This document shows, in pieces, positions 1-8,515 of a stretch of 64,000 nt of DNA (position 1 is the stretch's first letter; every line of letters starts with the position of its first letter). The notes under the pieces are model-generated. The model did not search any database. It was not told where the DNA came from and saw only the letters and a list, made by a program, of their open reading frames with translations. The DNA is from Oscillospiraceae bacterium (GTDB taxonomy: Bacteria; Bacillota; Clostridia; Oscillospirales; Oscillospiraceae): positions 62,001 to 126,000 of the forward strand of contig JAETNP010000001.1 of assembly GCA_021768185.1 (NCBI GenBank). Direction: 5' to 3'. Made by a program: the position numbers and the translations under genes.

Positions 1-186
1 CTTTGATGAATCGAACGCCGTGTTACATTCCCGGATCATAATAATACGCGCACGTATTTTTCTCTCTGTGGTCATTGTAGGAACTCTTATAAGGACTGCC
101 GCGGTAATTGCACTCTAGCCACAAACGCAGCAAAACAACGACGCGGGCCGCGCCTCAAACCGGCCCGCCAACTGATACAGGAAGCA

Positions 187-447
187 TTGAATATGGAACA
201 TTTGATGGAATCCCGCTTTGGTGAGCATACTGCAAGGGACATGTCCCCACAGGCGGAACAGGAGCCGCGCTGCAATATGTATCACAATACCAAGATGGTG
301 CTCAAGCATTATCGGGACATTGTCCGGACTTTGGAATGTTTTCCGCAGAAGATCGCGGAGGATCTGGACCGGCCCTGCGCGATTTGGATTTGCTGCCCCG
401 ATAGCCGAATGAGCGGACTGATAACTAAATTGGCGGAGATATTTTGA
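187..447 (+). pseudogene. Remnant of a small phage/ICE-type regulator
   Basis: An 86-codon frame whose middle (MYHNTKMVLKHYRD through IAEDLDRP, about residues 36-63) has the helical, charged character of ArpU-like or sigma-like control proteins carried by clostridial phages and integrative elements. Directly after the DRP codons a different frame reads LRDLDLLPR and then stops. That reading continues the domain more naturally, so a single-base frameshift near 375 is likely. It sits just upstream of a serine recombinase fragment on the same strand, which fits decayed mobile-element DNA. The family assignment rests on general resemblance only. Confidence 0.35.
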
Positions 448-517
448 ACTGTTTGTCTGGATTGCTCCATCTGCACGCCGCACAATCTTTGAAAACCGTT
501 GCGGTGCAACGTCTACA

Positions 518-692
518 GGCCTGCATCTTTTTTATCAACACAAGACAAAGCAGACAAAACCTGCTTTCATTTGTGCTTCAGAAAGTGAGGCAAATAGGAA
601 ACTTCCGTATGGCTATGTTTTGAATGATGATGAGATTGCTATTCACGAGGAAAGGGCTGGTGCTGTCCACAGTATATTTGAATACTACCCTT
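518..692 (+). pseudogene. Serine recombinase (Recombinase domain) fragment
   Basis: The frame beginning at 518 has no proper start. It contains RKLPYGYVLNDDEIAIHEE followed by AGAVHSIFEYY. This is the typical motif of the Recombinase domain (PF07508) of large serine recombinases, in which a PYGY...G.I.I.EEEA..V..IFE.Y pattern follows the resolvase domain. The catalytic N-terminal domain is missing. The open frame ends abruptly at about 690, where the 3' end of the convergent LacI-type gene begins, so the fragment was probably cut by a rearrangement. It cannot encode a working enzyme. Confidence 0.6.
524..544. repeat. Left copy of a 20-21 bp direct repeat
   Basis: CATC, a run of T, then ATCAACACAAG. 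The same sequence with one T fewer is found at 6796-6815 on the same strand. The two copies bracket the whole LacI/maltodextrin locus. Confidence 0.5.
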
Positions 693-1709
693 TTATAAAC
701 GGGTCGTGCCCCGCAGCAGGAGGCGCGGCAGGGCCGTATAGGTCTGCACCAGCATGGCCGGATCCCGGATCTTTTTCAGCAGCAGGTTCCCGGCGTGGAC
801 ACCCAGACTGAACAAATCTACATCAATAATGGTGGGCTGGGGTGATACCATTGGCGAATATGGGTGATCGTCGAAGGCGATCAGCGACACCTGCCCCGGA
901 ATGTCCAGCCCCTTGGCCTGGATGGCCCGCATAGCGCCCACCGCCATCAAGCTGTTGGTGCAAATGATGCCGTCCGGTGGAACCGGCAGCTCCAGGAGCG
1001 CGGAGGCGGACCGAAAGATGGCTTCCACATCGGGCGGATTATATGTGATGTAGTCCTCCGACACCTCCAGCCCCCGGCGCTCCATGGCGGAACGGAAGCC
1101 TCGCAGCCGATCCATGAATATACTGTCCTCTCTTCTGCCGCCCATGAAGGCCAGGGTGCGGCAGCCGGTGGACACCAGGTGCTCCACGGCGAGATTGGAA
1201 GAGAGGGTGTTGTTGGTGTCGATCCAGGAAAGAATGGTGTCAAAGGCCGGTTCCCCAATGCAGATCTGAGGAAAGTCATACTTCAGCAGCAGCCGCTCCA
1301 TCCGGGCCGTAACAAAAGCGGAGCTGATGATGATCCCGTCCGCCACCCGGCTGAGAATGACCTCCTCCATGGCCGCCTCCGGCTTCTTCCCGCAGGAGTC
1401 CAGATTCAGCAGGGACAGCCGGTAGCCTTTTCTGCTCAGCTCATGGCTGACGCCGCATACGATGTCAAACATGTGGGGGTTCTCGTAGGGCAGTCCCTTG
1501 TAGAATCGATCCGCGTATAGTACATTCATGCTGGAACGCCGGGCCAGGTTGGCTGCTGAGACGTTGGGGGTATAATGGAGCTTTTCCATCACCTGCAGCA
1601 CCTTCTTCCGGGTATCGGGGGATACATGGGCCTTGTTGTTGATGACCTTGCTGACTGTGGCAATAGACACGCCGGCCTCCCGGGCGATGTCGTTGATGGT
1701 AGATGTCAT
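693..1709 (-). CDS. LacI/GalR-family transcriptional regulator
   Basis: A DNA-binding sugar-responsive regulator of 338 residues, the usual LacI-family length. The N-terminal helix-turn-helix reads TSTINDIAREAGVSIATVSKVINNK, followed by the hinge helix (about residues 50-57, ANLARRSS) and a periplasmic-binding-protein-like effector domain. I chose the ATG at 1709 rather than the upstream ATG at 1793: the HTH starts there and a GGAGG site lies just before it. The gene is divergent from the maltodextrin importer that starts at 1926. The 215 bp between them carry two inverted copies of a 12-mer, probably its operators. By context it represses the mal-type operon and itself until a maltodextrin-derived sugar is present. 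Its stop abuts the recombinase remnant. Confidence 0.9.
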   Translation of the reverse strand: MTSTINDIAREAGVSIATVSKVINNKAHVSPDTRKKVLQVMEKLHYTPNVSAANLARRSSMNVLYADRFYKGLPYENPHMFDIVCGVSHELSRKGYRLSLLNLDSCGKKPEAAMEEVILSRVADGIIISSAFVTARMERLLLKYDFPQICIGEPAFDTILSWIDTNNTLSSNLAVEHLVSTGCRTLAFMGGRREDSIFMDRLRGFRSAMERRGLEVSEDYITYNPPDVEAIFRSASALLELPVPPDGIICTNSLMAVGAMRAIQAKGLDIPGQVSLIAFDDHPYSPMVSPQPTIIDVDLFSLGVHAGNLLLKKIRDPAMLVQTYTALPRLLLRGTTRL

Positions 1710-1730
1710 GCTATGCCTCCATTCTTTTGG

Positions 1731-1742
1731 TAAAACGCTTTC
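1731..1742. promoter_or_regulatory. Putative LacI-family operator O1
   Basis: TAAAACGCTTTC is the exact reverse complement of the site at 1896-1907. It lies just upstream of the ribosome site of the LacI-type gene and about 33 bp upstream of the -35 of the divergent importer promoter. LacI-family operators usually have a central CpG within A/T-rich arms, as here. Confidence 0.55.
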
Positions 1743-1774
1743 GGAATTTGGTGAGATAGACGAAGGGTATTCCA

Positions 1775-1804
1775 TTGACACCGGGATCAACACAATGCTA
1801 TACT
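1775..1804 (+). promoter_or_regulatory. Sigma-A-type promoter of the maltodextrin operon
   Basis: TTGACA (1775-1780), 18 bp spacer, TATACT (1799-1804). Transcription would start near 1811, about 115 bp before the binding-protein gene. The promoter lies between the two operator copies. Confidence 0.65.
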
Positions 1805-1895
1805 TGCCTCAGATTTTACAAGAACTTGCAGCAAAACGCAAGCATATTGTCTGATCTGCAAGAACTGCCTGCCCCATACAGGCGGCAGAAGATGA

Positions 1896-1907
1896 GAAAG
1901 CGTTTTA
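1896..1907. promoter_or_regulatory. Putative LacI-family operator O2
   Basis: GAAAGCGTTTTA, a perfect inverted copy of 1731-1742, centre to centre 165 bp apart. It lies between the predicted transcription start and the GGAAGGAG ribosome site of the binding-protein gene. Repressor bound here could block elongation or form a DNA loop with O1. Confidence 0.55.
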
Positions 1908-1925
1908 TCAGGAAGGAGATCTGTC

Positions 1926-3194
1926 ATGAAAAAGGTCACTGCTCTTTTGGTCGCCATGGCGCTGTGCCTCGCCGCGCTGGCCGGGTGCGCCCAGTCAAAG
2001 CCCCAGGACGCTCCGCCGGCCAATGCCGACCAGCCCGCCGCCCCTGCGGACACATCCAGCGATCCCGTCACCGTCACCGTCTGGCACGATGGGGACGAGG
2101 GGATCATGCAGACCATCGCCGATCAGGTCAACGCCCAGCTGGCGGACGATCAGATCACCGTGGTTTTCGAGAAAAAGACCGACATGCCCAACCAGCTCAA
2201 GCTGTACGGCAGCGACGCCGCCAATGCCCCGGACATGTACTTCTATGCCCATGACGTGCTGGGCAGCTTTGTGGCCATGGATATCCTGGCGCCCCTGTCT
2301 GATGTGACGGATACCGGCATCCTGGCCGATCACCTGCCCATGACGGTGGAAGCCGGACAGATCGGCGGCAAGCAGTACCTGCTGCCGGTGTACTTTGAGA
2401 CGCTGGTGTTCCTCTACAACAAGGCCCTGTGGGAGGGGGATATCCCCGGCACCACCGAGGAACTGTATGACTACATGGTTTCCCACACGGACGCCGCCGC
2501 CGGAACCTACGCCGTGGTCAACCAGCACACCAACGCCTACAACGTCTCCCCCTTCATCAACGGCTTCGGCGGCTATATCATCGACGAGAACGCCAAGCCC
2601 GGGCTGACCGACCCCAAGACCATCGAGGCTGCGGCCTACAACCAGAAGTTCGGCGCACTCCAGGCGGACGGCGACTACAACACCGTCACCACCCTGTTCA
2701 ACGAGGGTAAGGCCGCCGCCATTATCGGCGGGCCCTGGCTGGTGTCCGGCATCGAGGCTGCGGGCATCGACTACGGCATCGCCTCCCTGTCCGACATCAA
2801 GCTGCCCAACGGCAGCGGATTGGCTCCCTTCTCCGGCATCCAGGGCGCGGGTGTGCTGAAGGTGGCGCTGGCGGAGAAGAAGGACGCTGTCGCCAAGGTG
2901 CTCACCGCCATGGCCTCCCCGGAGGTTGGCGTGGATCTGGCCGTCAAGTCCGGCTGCGCCCCGGCTAACAACAAGTCCTATGACGACCCCCAGGTGGCCG
3001 CCAAGGAGATGATCTCCGTTATCCAGAAGACCGCGTCCACCGCCCAGCCCATGCCCAATATTCCCGAGATGGGCTCAATGTGGGGCCCGGTGGAGTCCAT
3101 GCTCACGGCCATCAACAAGAACGGCGCCGACCCGGCCCAGGCTGCCGCGGACGCCCAGGCCGCCGCGGAGCAGGCTATCGCGGATATGCAGTAA
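1926..3194 (+). CDS. Maltodextrin-type ABC transporter substrate-binding lipoprotein
   Basis: Extracytoplasmic sugar-binding component of a CUT1 ABC importer, 422 residues. The N-terminus is a lipoprotein signal ending in LAGC, with the lipidated Cys at residue 21, so the protein should be anchored outside the membrane. The body has the MalE-like layout: VTVWHDGDEG near the start, DMYFYAHDVLGSF, and GGPWLVSGIEAAGIDYGIASL. It is the first gene of an operon with two permeases and a GH13 amylase, so maltodextrins or cyclodextrins are the likely ligands. Transcription is from the promoter at 1775-1804, probably under the divergent LacI-type repressor. The GGAAGGAG ribosome site is clear. Confidence 0.9.
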   Translation: MKKVTALLVAMALCLAALAGCAQSKPQDAPPANADQPAAPADTSSDPVTVTVWHDGDEGIMQTIADQVNAQLADDQITVVFEKKTDMPNQLKLYGSDAANAPDMYFYAHDVLGSFVAMDILAPLSDVTDTGILADHLPMTVEAGQIGGKQYLLPVYFETLVFLYNKALWEGDIPGTTEELYDYMVSHTDAAAGTYAVVNQHTNAYNVSPFINGFGGYIIDENAKPGLTDPKTIEAAAYNQKFGALQADGDYNTVTTLFNEGKAAAIIGGPWLVSGIEAAGIDYGIASLSDIKLPNGSGLAPFSGIQGAGVLKVALAEKKDAVAKVLTAMASPEVGVDLAVKSGCAPANNKSYDDPQVAAKEMISVIQKTASTAQPMPNIPEMGSMWGPVESMLTAINKNGADPAQAAADAQAAAEQAIADMQ

Positions 3195-3255
3195 CAGTCA
3201 TACGATCAGGGGTGGCGGGTTCCGCCGCCCCTTTCCCTGAAATGAGGTTGGTATA

Positions 3256-4146
3256 ATGGAACAAAAACGAATCTGGAAGCCATGGCTCTACTGTGTCCCG
3301 GCCCTGCTGCTGATCCTGATTGTCATCGTCTTCCCCATCGTCTATACGGGCTATATCTCTCTGACCAACATGAACCTGTACCACTGGACGGACTACAGCT
3401 TCATCGGACTTTCCAATTACGCCCGTGCGCTGTTCAAATTTGATTCCGGGTTCTTGTCGGCTCTGGGTACCACCCTGGTCTGGACGGTACTGAACATGGT
3501 CATCCAGATCGGGGCGGGATTCTTCATCGCCCTGGGCCTGAACGCGCCGGGCCTGCGGCTCAAGCGGGTTTACAAGACCCTGCTCATGGTGCCCTGGGCG
3601 GTGCCCGCCTACATCTCTATCCTGCTGTGGCGGGTGGGGATGTTCAATACCGAGTTTGGTATCCTCAACAAGTTCCTCAGCCTGCTGGGGCTGGGCAAGG
3701 TGGACTTCCTGGCCGGCAATGCCATCGCCTTTCTGTCCTGCATGGCGCTGAATCTGTGGATGGCCCTGCCCTTTATGATCTCCACCATCGACGGAGCCCT
3801 CCAGAGTGTGGACAGCAGCCTCTATGAGAGCGCCACCCTGGACGGGGCGGGGTTCTGGGTGCGGACCCGGTTCATCACCGTGCCCGCCATCCGGCCCATC
3901 ATTGCTCCGGCGGCGGTGATGACTACCTTCATCACCTTCAAGCAGTTCGACATTATCTACCTGCTGACCCAGCAGCGGGGCTACATGACGGGGGCCACGC
4001 TGAACACGGTCATCACGTATGCCCACCAGAACGCCTTCGCCTCCAACAACTACGGGCTGTCCAGCGCGGTGAGTATGCTGCTGTTCGTGGTCATCATCCT
4101 GTTCTCCATCATGACCAACCGCAGCCTTCGGGAGGATCAAGCATGA
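3256..4146 (+). CDS. ABC sugar transporter permease, MalF-like
   Basis: Integral membrane subunit of a CUT1 sugar importer, 296 residues, with an N-terminal membrane segment at about residues 11-31 and further hydrophobic segments to the C-terminus. The EAA loop that docks the ATPase is visible as YESATLDGAGFWVRTRFITVP, near residue 190. It lacks the extra N-terminal segments of E. coli MalF, as is usual in Firmicutes. It follows the binding-protein gene by 61 bp and overlaps the next permease by 4 bp (ATGA), so the two permeases are probably translationally coupled. Confidence 0.9.
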   Translation: MEQKRIWKPWLYCVPALLLILIVIVFPIVYTGYISLTNMNLYHWTDYSFIGLSNYARALFKFDSGFLSALGTTLVWTVLNMVIQIGAGFFIALGLNAPGLRLKRVYKTLLMVPWAVPAYISILLWRVGMFNTEFGILNKFLSLLGLGKVDFLAGNAIAFLSCMALNLWMALPFMISTIDGALQSVDSSLYESATLDGAGFWVRTRFITVPAIRPIIAPAAVMTTFITFKQFDIIYLLTQQRGYMTGATLNTVITYAHQNAFASNNYGLSSAVSMLLFVVIILFSIMTNRSLREDQA

Positions 4147-4985
4147 CAAGAAAAAGAAAGAATACCGCCAGGTTGGCGCTGCTGAACACGGCGTTCATCC
4201 TGCTGTGCCTGGTGACCCTGGTACCGGTACTGTACGCCCTGTCCATCTCCTTCAGCGGCCAGGGTGCGGCGCTGTCCGGAGATCTGTCCTTCCTGCCCAA
4301 GGATCCCACCCTGGAGAACTACCGGGCCATTCTGTTCGACAAACCCTTCCTGCTGTGGCTGAAGAACTCCCTGCTCCTCAGCGGGGGTACCATCGCCCTG
4401 TCCATGCTGTGCGCGGTGCCCGCCGCCTACGCCGCCTCCCGCTGGCGGTTCGCCGGAAGAAGCGGGATGCTTCGGGCCCTGCTGGTTCTCAATGCATTTC
4501 CCCAGGTGCTGTCCATGTTTGCGCTGTTCCGGGTACTGCGGTTGACCAATACGCTCAACACCCACGGCGGGCTGATTATCATCTATGCCGGGTCCATGTG
4601 CGTGTTCGCTATCTGGAACATGAAAGGCTACTTTGACACCATACCCAGGGAGATCGAGGAGGCCTCCAAAATAGACGGCGCCAGCGACCTCCAAATGATC
4701 CTGCGTATCGTTCTGCCCCTGGCCCGTCCCGCCATCATCGTCACCTGCGTCATGGTGCTCATCACCGTATGGAACGAGTACCTGTTCGCCACCACCTTCC
4801 TGTTGGACAGCCAGTCCTACTCCCTGGCGGGCGGCCTGTATCAGCTCCAGTCCAACGACTACAGCCGCAACTGGTCTGTGTTCACTGCTGCGTCCATGCT
4901 GGCCTCTCTGCCTCTGCTGCTGATTTTCTTTAAGATCCAGAAATACATGGTGTCCGGCCTCACTGCCGGCGGGGTGAAGGAATGA
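4143..4985 (+). CDS. ABC sugar transporter permease, MalG-like
   Basis: Second permease subunit, 280 residues. The first transmembrane segment is at about residues 12-32. The EAA loop is IEEASKIDGASDLQMILRIV followed by LPLARP, and the C-terminus ends in the VSGLTAGGVKE tail typical of MalG-type proteins. Its start overlaps the stop of the MalF-like gene. No ATPase gene is present in this operon, so a shared MsiK/MalK-type ATPase elsewhere in the genome must energise the importer; this is the common arrangement for CUT1 systems of Gram-positive bacteria. Confidence 0.9.
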   Translation: MTRKRKNTARLALLNTAFILLCLVTLVPVLYALSISFSGQGAALSGDLSFLPKDPTLENYRAILFDKPFLLWLKNSLLLSGGTIALSMLCAVPAAYAASRWRFAGRSGMLRALLVLNAFPQVLSMFALFRVLRLTNTLNTHGGLIIIYAGSMCVFAIWNMKGYFDTIPREIEEASKIDGASDLQMILRIVLPLARPAIIVTCVMVLITVWNEYLFATTFLLDSQSYSLAGGLYQLQSNDYSRNWSVFTAASMLASLPLLLIFFKIQKYMVSGLTAGGVKE

Positions 4986-5007
4986 TTTCCTTGGAAAGGA
5001 CGCGATT

Positions 5008-6735
5008 ATGATCACACAACAGGCGGTGACCCACATCCCGCTGTCCCAGTACGCTTTTGCCAACAGCGAGCGTTCCCTCACTATCCGCCTGCGCTGCGCC
5101 GCCGGGGAGCTGGACCGCTGCGTCCTCTGGTACGGCAACCGGGCCCAGCAGGACGATCCCATCCAGTTTACTCCTCTGGAGATGGAGCGTGCTGCCCATG
5201 AGATGGACTTTGACTATTACGAGGTCACCTTTGACAGCCCCTACACTCGGGTATGCTATTACTTCCAGCTTACCGACGGGTGCGAGCTCCTGTATTTGTA
5301 TGCGGACATCTTCTCCGCTCATCTCCCTTCGGAGCGCAGTGAGTTCTACCAGTACCCCTTTATCCGCCGGGAGGAGGTCGCCACAGTGCCCGCTTGGCTC
5401 AAGCGCGCCGTCGTGTATAACATCTTCCCGGACAGCTTCGCCTCCGGACGGCGAGCCATTCAGGGCGCTCCCTCCGAAACGGCCTGGAAGAATGGACTTA
5501 TTTTGAAGTCCCGGCTAGGCGGCACGATTCGAGGAATCACCGAGAATCTGGACTACATAGCTGATCTGGGCTTCAACTGCATCTATCTCAACCCCATCTT
5601 TACCGCCGGTGAGTATCACCGCTACGACACGTTGGACTATTTCCACATCTCCCCCAATCTGGGGACTGATGAGGATTTCCGGGAGCTGGTGGAGCAGGCC
5701 CACAGCCTAGGGCTGCGCGTGGTGATCGACGGGGTATTCAACCACTGCAGCTGGCGCTTCTTCGCCTTTGACGACGTGGTGCGCAATGGGGCGACATCCC
5801 GTTACAAGGACTGGTTCTATGATTTGACCTTCCCGGTGGTGCGGCCGCTCGAGGGCGCCGCGCCCAGCTATGCCTGCTTCGCTTACGAGCCCAAAATGCC
5901 CAAACTCAACACCTCCAACCACGAGGTGCGGGATTACTTCATGGAGGTCTGCGCCCACTGGATCCGAGAGTACCATGTGGACGGTTGGCGGCTGGACGTG
6001 GCCAACGAGGTGGATCGGGAGTTCTGGCGGACCTTCAAGCGCACGGCCCGGTCTATCGACCAGGACAGCGTGATGATCGGCGAGGTCTGGGAGAACGCGG
6101 AGAGCTGGCTGCGCGGCGATATGTTCGATTCCGCCATGAATTACGACTTCCGCAGATACTGCAGGGACTTCTTCGCCCTGGGCGCCATCGACGCCGCCCA
6201 GTTCAGCGCACGGATCACACAGATGCTGTACCGCTATCCCACCGGGATCGTACAGGGCCAGCTTGACCTGCTGGACAGCCACGATGTGAGTCGGTTTTTG
6301 TCCCTGTGCGGCGGAAACATCCGGCGGCTGCGTCTGGCGGAAGTGTTCCTGTTCACTACTCCCGGCGCGCCCTGTGTGTTTTATGGCGACGAGTTGGGCG
6401 TTTCCGGCGTAATGGAACCGGACTACCGCAGCGCCATGCCCTGGGATGCTCCGCCCGATGACCAAAGGGACTTTTTTCGCAGTCTCTGTGCCCTGCGGCG
6501 GGAGGCCGATGTGCTGGCTCTGGGAAACTATCGTACCGTTCTGGCCCGGAGGCAGCTTTACATATTCCGGCGTGAGCTGGATAGCAGGATCGTCACTGTA
6601 GCGTTGAACGCGGGAGATCAGACGGTTGACCTGGACAGTGCCGCTCCCATCACGCCTCCTGCGCTGGCACAGGGCTGGGAACCGGGACGGCTGGAACCTT
6701 ATGGCTATGCTATTTGGAAAGATATGACAGCTTGA
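5008..6735 (+). CDS. GH13 maltodextrin hydrolase (neopullulanase/cyclomaltodextrinase type)
   Basis: Intracellular alpha-glucan hydrolase of 575 residues with no signal peptide. Residues 1 to about 120 form the CBM34-like N-terminal domain typical of this subgroup. The catalytic barrel shows all GH13 signatures: DGVFNH (about 242), MPKLN (about 297), GWRLDVANEV with the nucleophile Asp, GEVWE with the acid Glu (about 359), and DSHD (about 426). MPKLN is the hallmark of the neopullulanase/maltogenic amylase/cyclomaltodextrinase subfamily (GH13_20). It is the last gene of the importer operon, 22 bp after the MalG-like gene, so it would cleave imported maltodextrins or cyclodextrins in the cytoplasm. 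The exact specificity cannot be told from motifs. Confidence 0.9.
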   Translation: MITQQAVTHIPLSQYAFANSERSLTIRLRCAAGELDRCVLWYGNRAQQDDPIQFTPLEMERAAHEMDFDYYEVTFDSPYTRVCYYFQLTDGCELLYLYADIFSAHLPSERSEFYQYPFIRREEVATVPAWLKRAVVYNIFPDSFASGRRAIQGAPSETAWKNGLILKSRLGGTIRGITENLDYIADLGFNCIYLNPIFTAGEYHRYDTLDYFHISPNLGTDEDFRELVEQAHSLGLRVVIDGVFNHCSWRFFAFDDVVRNGATSRYKDWFYDLTFPVVRPLEGAAPSYACFAYEPKMPKLNTSNHEVRDYFMEVCAHWIREYHVDGWRLDVANEVDREFWRTFKRTARSIDQDSVMIGEVWENAESWLRGDMFDSAMNYDFRRYCRDFFALGAIDAAQFSARITQMLYRYPTGIVQGQLDLLDSHDVSRFLSLCGGNIRRLRLAEVFLFTTPGAPCVFYGDELGVSGVMEPDYRSAMPWDAPPDDQRDFFRSLCALRREADVLALGNYRTVLARRQLYIFRRELDSRIVTVALNAGDQTVDLDSAAPITPPALAQGWEPGRLEPYGYAIWKDMTA

Positions 6736-6795
6736 TTGCAGCAAAAACTGGGAGGGTAGAAATCAAGTCCTTGCAGCGCAGTGGGTACGAGGGTA

Positions 6796-6815
6796 CATCT
6801 TTTTATCAACACAAG
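6796..6815. repeat. Right copy of the 20-21 bp direct repeat
   Basis: CATC, five T, then ATCAACACAAG, nearly identical to 524-544 and in direct orientation. It immediately precedes the terminator of the maltodextrin operon. Confidence 0.5.
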
Positions 6816-6867
6816 GCAAAAGCCCGGAGAAATCGGTTGATTTCTCCGGGCTTTTGCAACTTTTTCA
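6816..6867 (+). terminator. Rho-independent terminator after the maltodextrin operon
   Basis: A 19 bp perfect stem (6816-6834 with 6839-6857, loop GGTT) built around AAGCCCGGAGAAATC, followed by a short T run at 6861-6865. Confidence 0.85.
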
Positions 6868-6932
6868 GGTGCTTAATTTTCGCATTTGGAGGTTGACCCA
6901 TATTTTGACCCATACGGGAATCAGGCCCCAAA

Positions 6933-7304
6933 CTACCGGATAGCACCGGAGAGGAAGCTGCTGACGGTGTTGGCGGCTTTGGTCTGCATGGCGATGGTAA
7001 CATGGACATAGGTGTCCAGGGTGAACCCTGCGGAGTAGTGGCCCAGCATGGTGGATAGGGTTTTGATGCCTACGCCGTTCTGGAGAGCCAGGACTGAGAA
7101 TGTATGACGGAGTGCGTGGGAGGATATCTTTTCCAGTCCGGCCCGCTTTAGTACTCTCTGGAGCTTATGCAGGACGCTGTCCGGGGAAATCGGGCCTCCA
7201 GTTGGGGATGGGAAGACGAATTTGCTGGTGGATCGCCGCTTCATCTTATCACGATTGTGGCCGCATACCCAGGCGGCCCAGGGTTCAGGGATTTTCCTCC
7301 GCAT
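6933..7304 (-). pseudogene. C-terminal fragment of a Tn916-type tyrosine integrase
   Basis: 123 codons that read as the last third of a phage/ICE integrase. SSHALRHTF supplies the H-x-x-R box, LSTMLGH the second histidine, and DTYVHV the nucleophile tyrosine. The core-binding domain and the part of the catalytic domain with the first arginine and lysine are missing, so the fragment cannot be a working recombinase. The upstream boundary coincides with a strong terminator hairpin at 7308-7342. A separate N-terminal-like integrase fragment lies at 14768-14903. Both point to past integrations in this part of the chromosome. Confidence 0.75.
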
Positions 7305-7307
7305 ACA

Positions 7308-7342
7308 AAAACACCGCCTATTGTCCCGTTAGGCGGTGTTTT
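7308..7342. terminator. Bidirectional terminator hairpin
   Basis: AAAACACCGCCTA (7308-7320) pairs perfectly with TAGGCGGTGTTTT (7330-7342), and both outer ends are A/T runs. No intact gene ends here, so it is probably left over from the decayed element. Confidence 0.75.
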
Positions 7343-7410
7343 GTATAAGGGTGGTAGTACTTTTTTGTTTCTTTTCCTTGTATGCCCTTGTCAAGTGATG
7401 TTAGGAAAGG

Positions 7411-7662
7411 ATGAGTACTCCAATCACGGTTATCGCACAGATGATGGGCGGATCGTCCGCAGGGCCTACTGCTACGGCATTATCCATTCACGGTGAAATC
7501 ATAAAGACAGGAGAGATAGCATTGGAAGGGCAGGTTTCCTCCCTGCGCTCCGATTTGGGAAACGCAGATAATCTGGTTCTGGATTGGAACTACACGCCTG
7601 CGCTGAACCGGGAAAAACGGAACCTGGATGTTACTGTAACCATCAAGTTAAAGATGTGCTGA
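7411..7662 (+). CDS. Small hypothetical protein
   Basis: 83 codons, not recognised. The second half (VLDWNYTPALNREKRNLDVTVTIKLKM) looks like coding sequence rich in beta-strand residues. The ribosome site (AGGAAAGG) is too close to the ATG to be convincing, so the true start or a missing upstream part is uncertain. It overlaps a second small frame at 7656, and both lie in an eroded accessory strip between a broken integrase and several small hypothetical genes. It could be a fragment of a larger lost gene. Confidence 0.35.
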   Translation: MSTPITVIAQMMGGSSAGPTATALSIHGEIIKTGEIALEGQVSSLRSDLGNADNLVLDWNYTPALNREKRNLDVTVTIKLKMC

Positions 7663-7793
7663 CCTGGACCTTCTTCTGCCGGGACGAGTCCGGCGTTGGA
7701 TATGAGTTTTTCTTAGAAGAATGGAGCGTTGAAGAGGATGGCGTTGCGCAGAACGCGCCGGGGCCGGAATGGCCGAAGCTGACTTGGGACTGA
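7656..7793 (+). CDS. Very small hypothetical ORF or fragment
   Basis: From the GTG at 7656 this frame reads 45 codons, VLTWTFFCRDESGVGYEFF through EEDGVAQNAPGPEWPKLTWD. The start overlaps the end of the preceding ORF. The acidic, aromatic composition looks protein-like, but no family is recognised and no good ribosome site is seen. It may be the C-terminal piece of a frameshifted gene that also includes 7411-7662. Confidence 0.3.
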   Translation: MLTWTFFCRDESGVGYEFFLEEWSVEEDGVAQNAPGPEWPKLTWD

Positions 7794-7835
7794 GTGGAAT
7801 AAATTGATGAACAATTTTAATAGGAGGATTTTGTT

Positions 7836-8060
7836 ATGACAATCACGGAATTGGTGAAAAATCAACAGCAGCATAGGATCGGAGAACTGAACCAGCAACG
7901 GCAGGGCAAGCCCTTTGATACCAGCATCCTGGGCGGCTACCGGCAGGGTGTAGATATGCAGGCGCACTTTAGATTTGAGGCCGCACCAAGTCATTCCTAC
8001 GCCGCGGTGTTCAATGTGGTGGAATCTAAAGTCCATATCATATCGCTGGATGCAAGGTAA
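7836..8060 (+). CDS. Small hypothetical protein
   Basis: 74 codons with a clean AGGAGG site 9 bases before the ATG, which makes translation likely. The N-terminus MTITELVKNQQQHRIGELNQ is hydrophilic and helix-forming. There is no signal peptide or membrane segment. The protein is not recognised. It is first in a row of three small genes on the same strand (7836, 8174, 8516) with good ribosome sites. Confidence 0.5.
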   Translation: MTITELVKNQQQHRIGELNQQRQGKPFDTSILGGYRQGVDMQAHFRFEAAPSHSYAAVFNVVESKVHIISLDAR

Positions 8061-8173
8061 CTGCTTGGAGAAACTATGAAGCGATGAACGTATACCCCTG
8101 GGGACCTGAGGACTCTTCGGACCCAGTTGTATATATCAACATGCAAAATGATATTTGACAGGAGGATAACACA

Positions 8174-8497
8174 ATGGCAAAACTGGATATGAACCCCGGC
8201 GAAACGATGATCGGCAGCGGTCAGATGTCCCTGTATCAGAAGCAGGGCCTGACGAAAAAGCCCTTCCAGGGCAACGTCTTTGTCACCAACCTGCGGGCGT
8301 GCTTCAAGATCAGCATGATGCCCGGTCTGGAGATGGACCTGCCTGTGGCGGATATTAAGGGCTTTTCCGTTGGGAAGATCGCGCTGTTCACCGCAGTGAC
8401 AATCCACAGCAAGGACGGTAAGGAGTATCCCCTCACCGGCTTCCCGGCCAAGAAGCTCCAGGACTGGCTGCGACAGGCGGGCGTACAGGAAATTTGA
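8174..8497 (+). CDS. Small PH/GRAM-like domain protein
   Basis: 107 residues after a strong AGGAGG site. The pattern GETMIGSGQMSLYQKQG, then GNVFVTNLRACF, then DIKGFSVGKI, and a C-terminal helix (LQDWLRQAGVQE) resembles bacterial GRAM/PH-like domain proteins: a beta sandwich closed by one helix, with the phrase for acting as V-TN-R. It has no membrane segment. It is followed by a gene for a membrane protein 18 bp downstream, so the two are probably cotranscribed. No function is known. Confidence 0.6.
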   Translation: MAKLDMNPGETMIGSGQMSLYQKQGLTKKPFQGNVFVTNLRACFKISMMPGLEMDLPVADIKGFSVGKIALFTAVTIHSKDGKEYPLTGFPAKKLQDWLRQAGVQEI

Positions 8498-8515
8498 CAA
8501 GGGAGGGCGGCGCAC

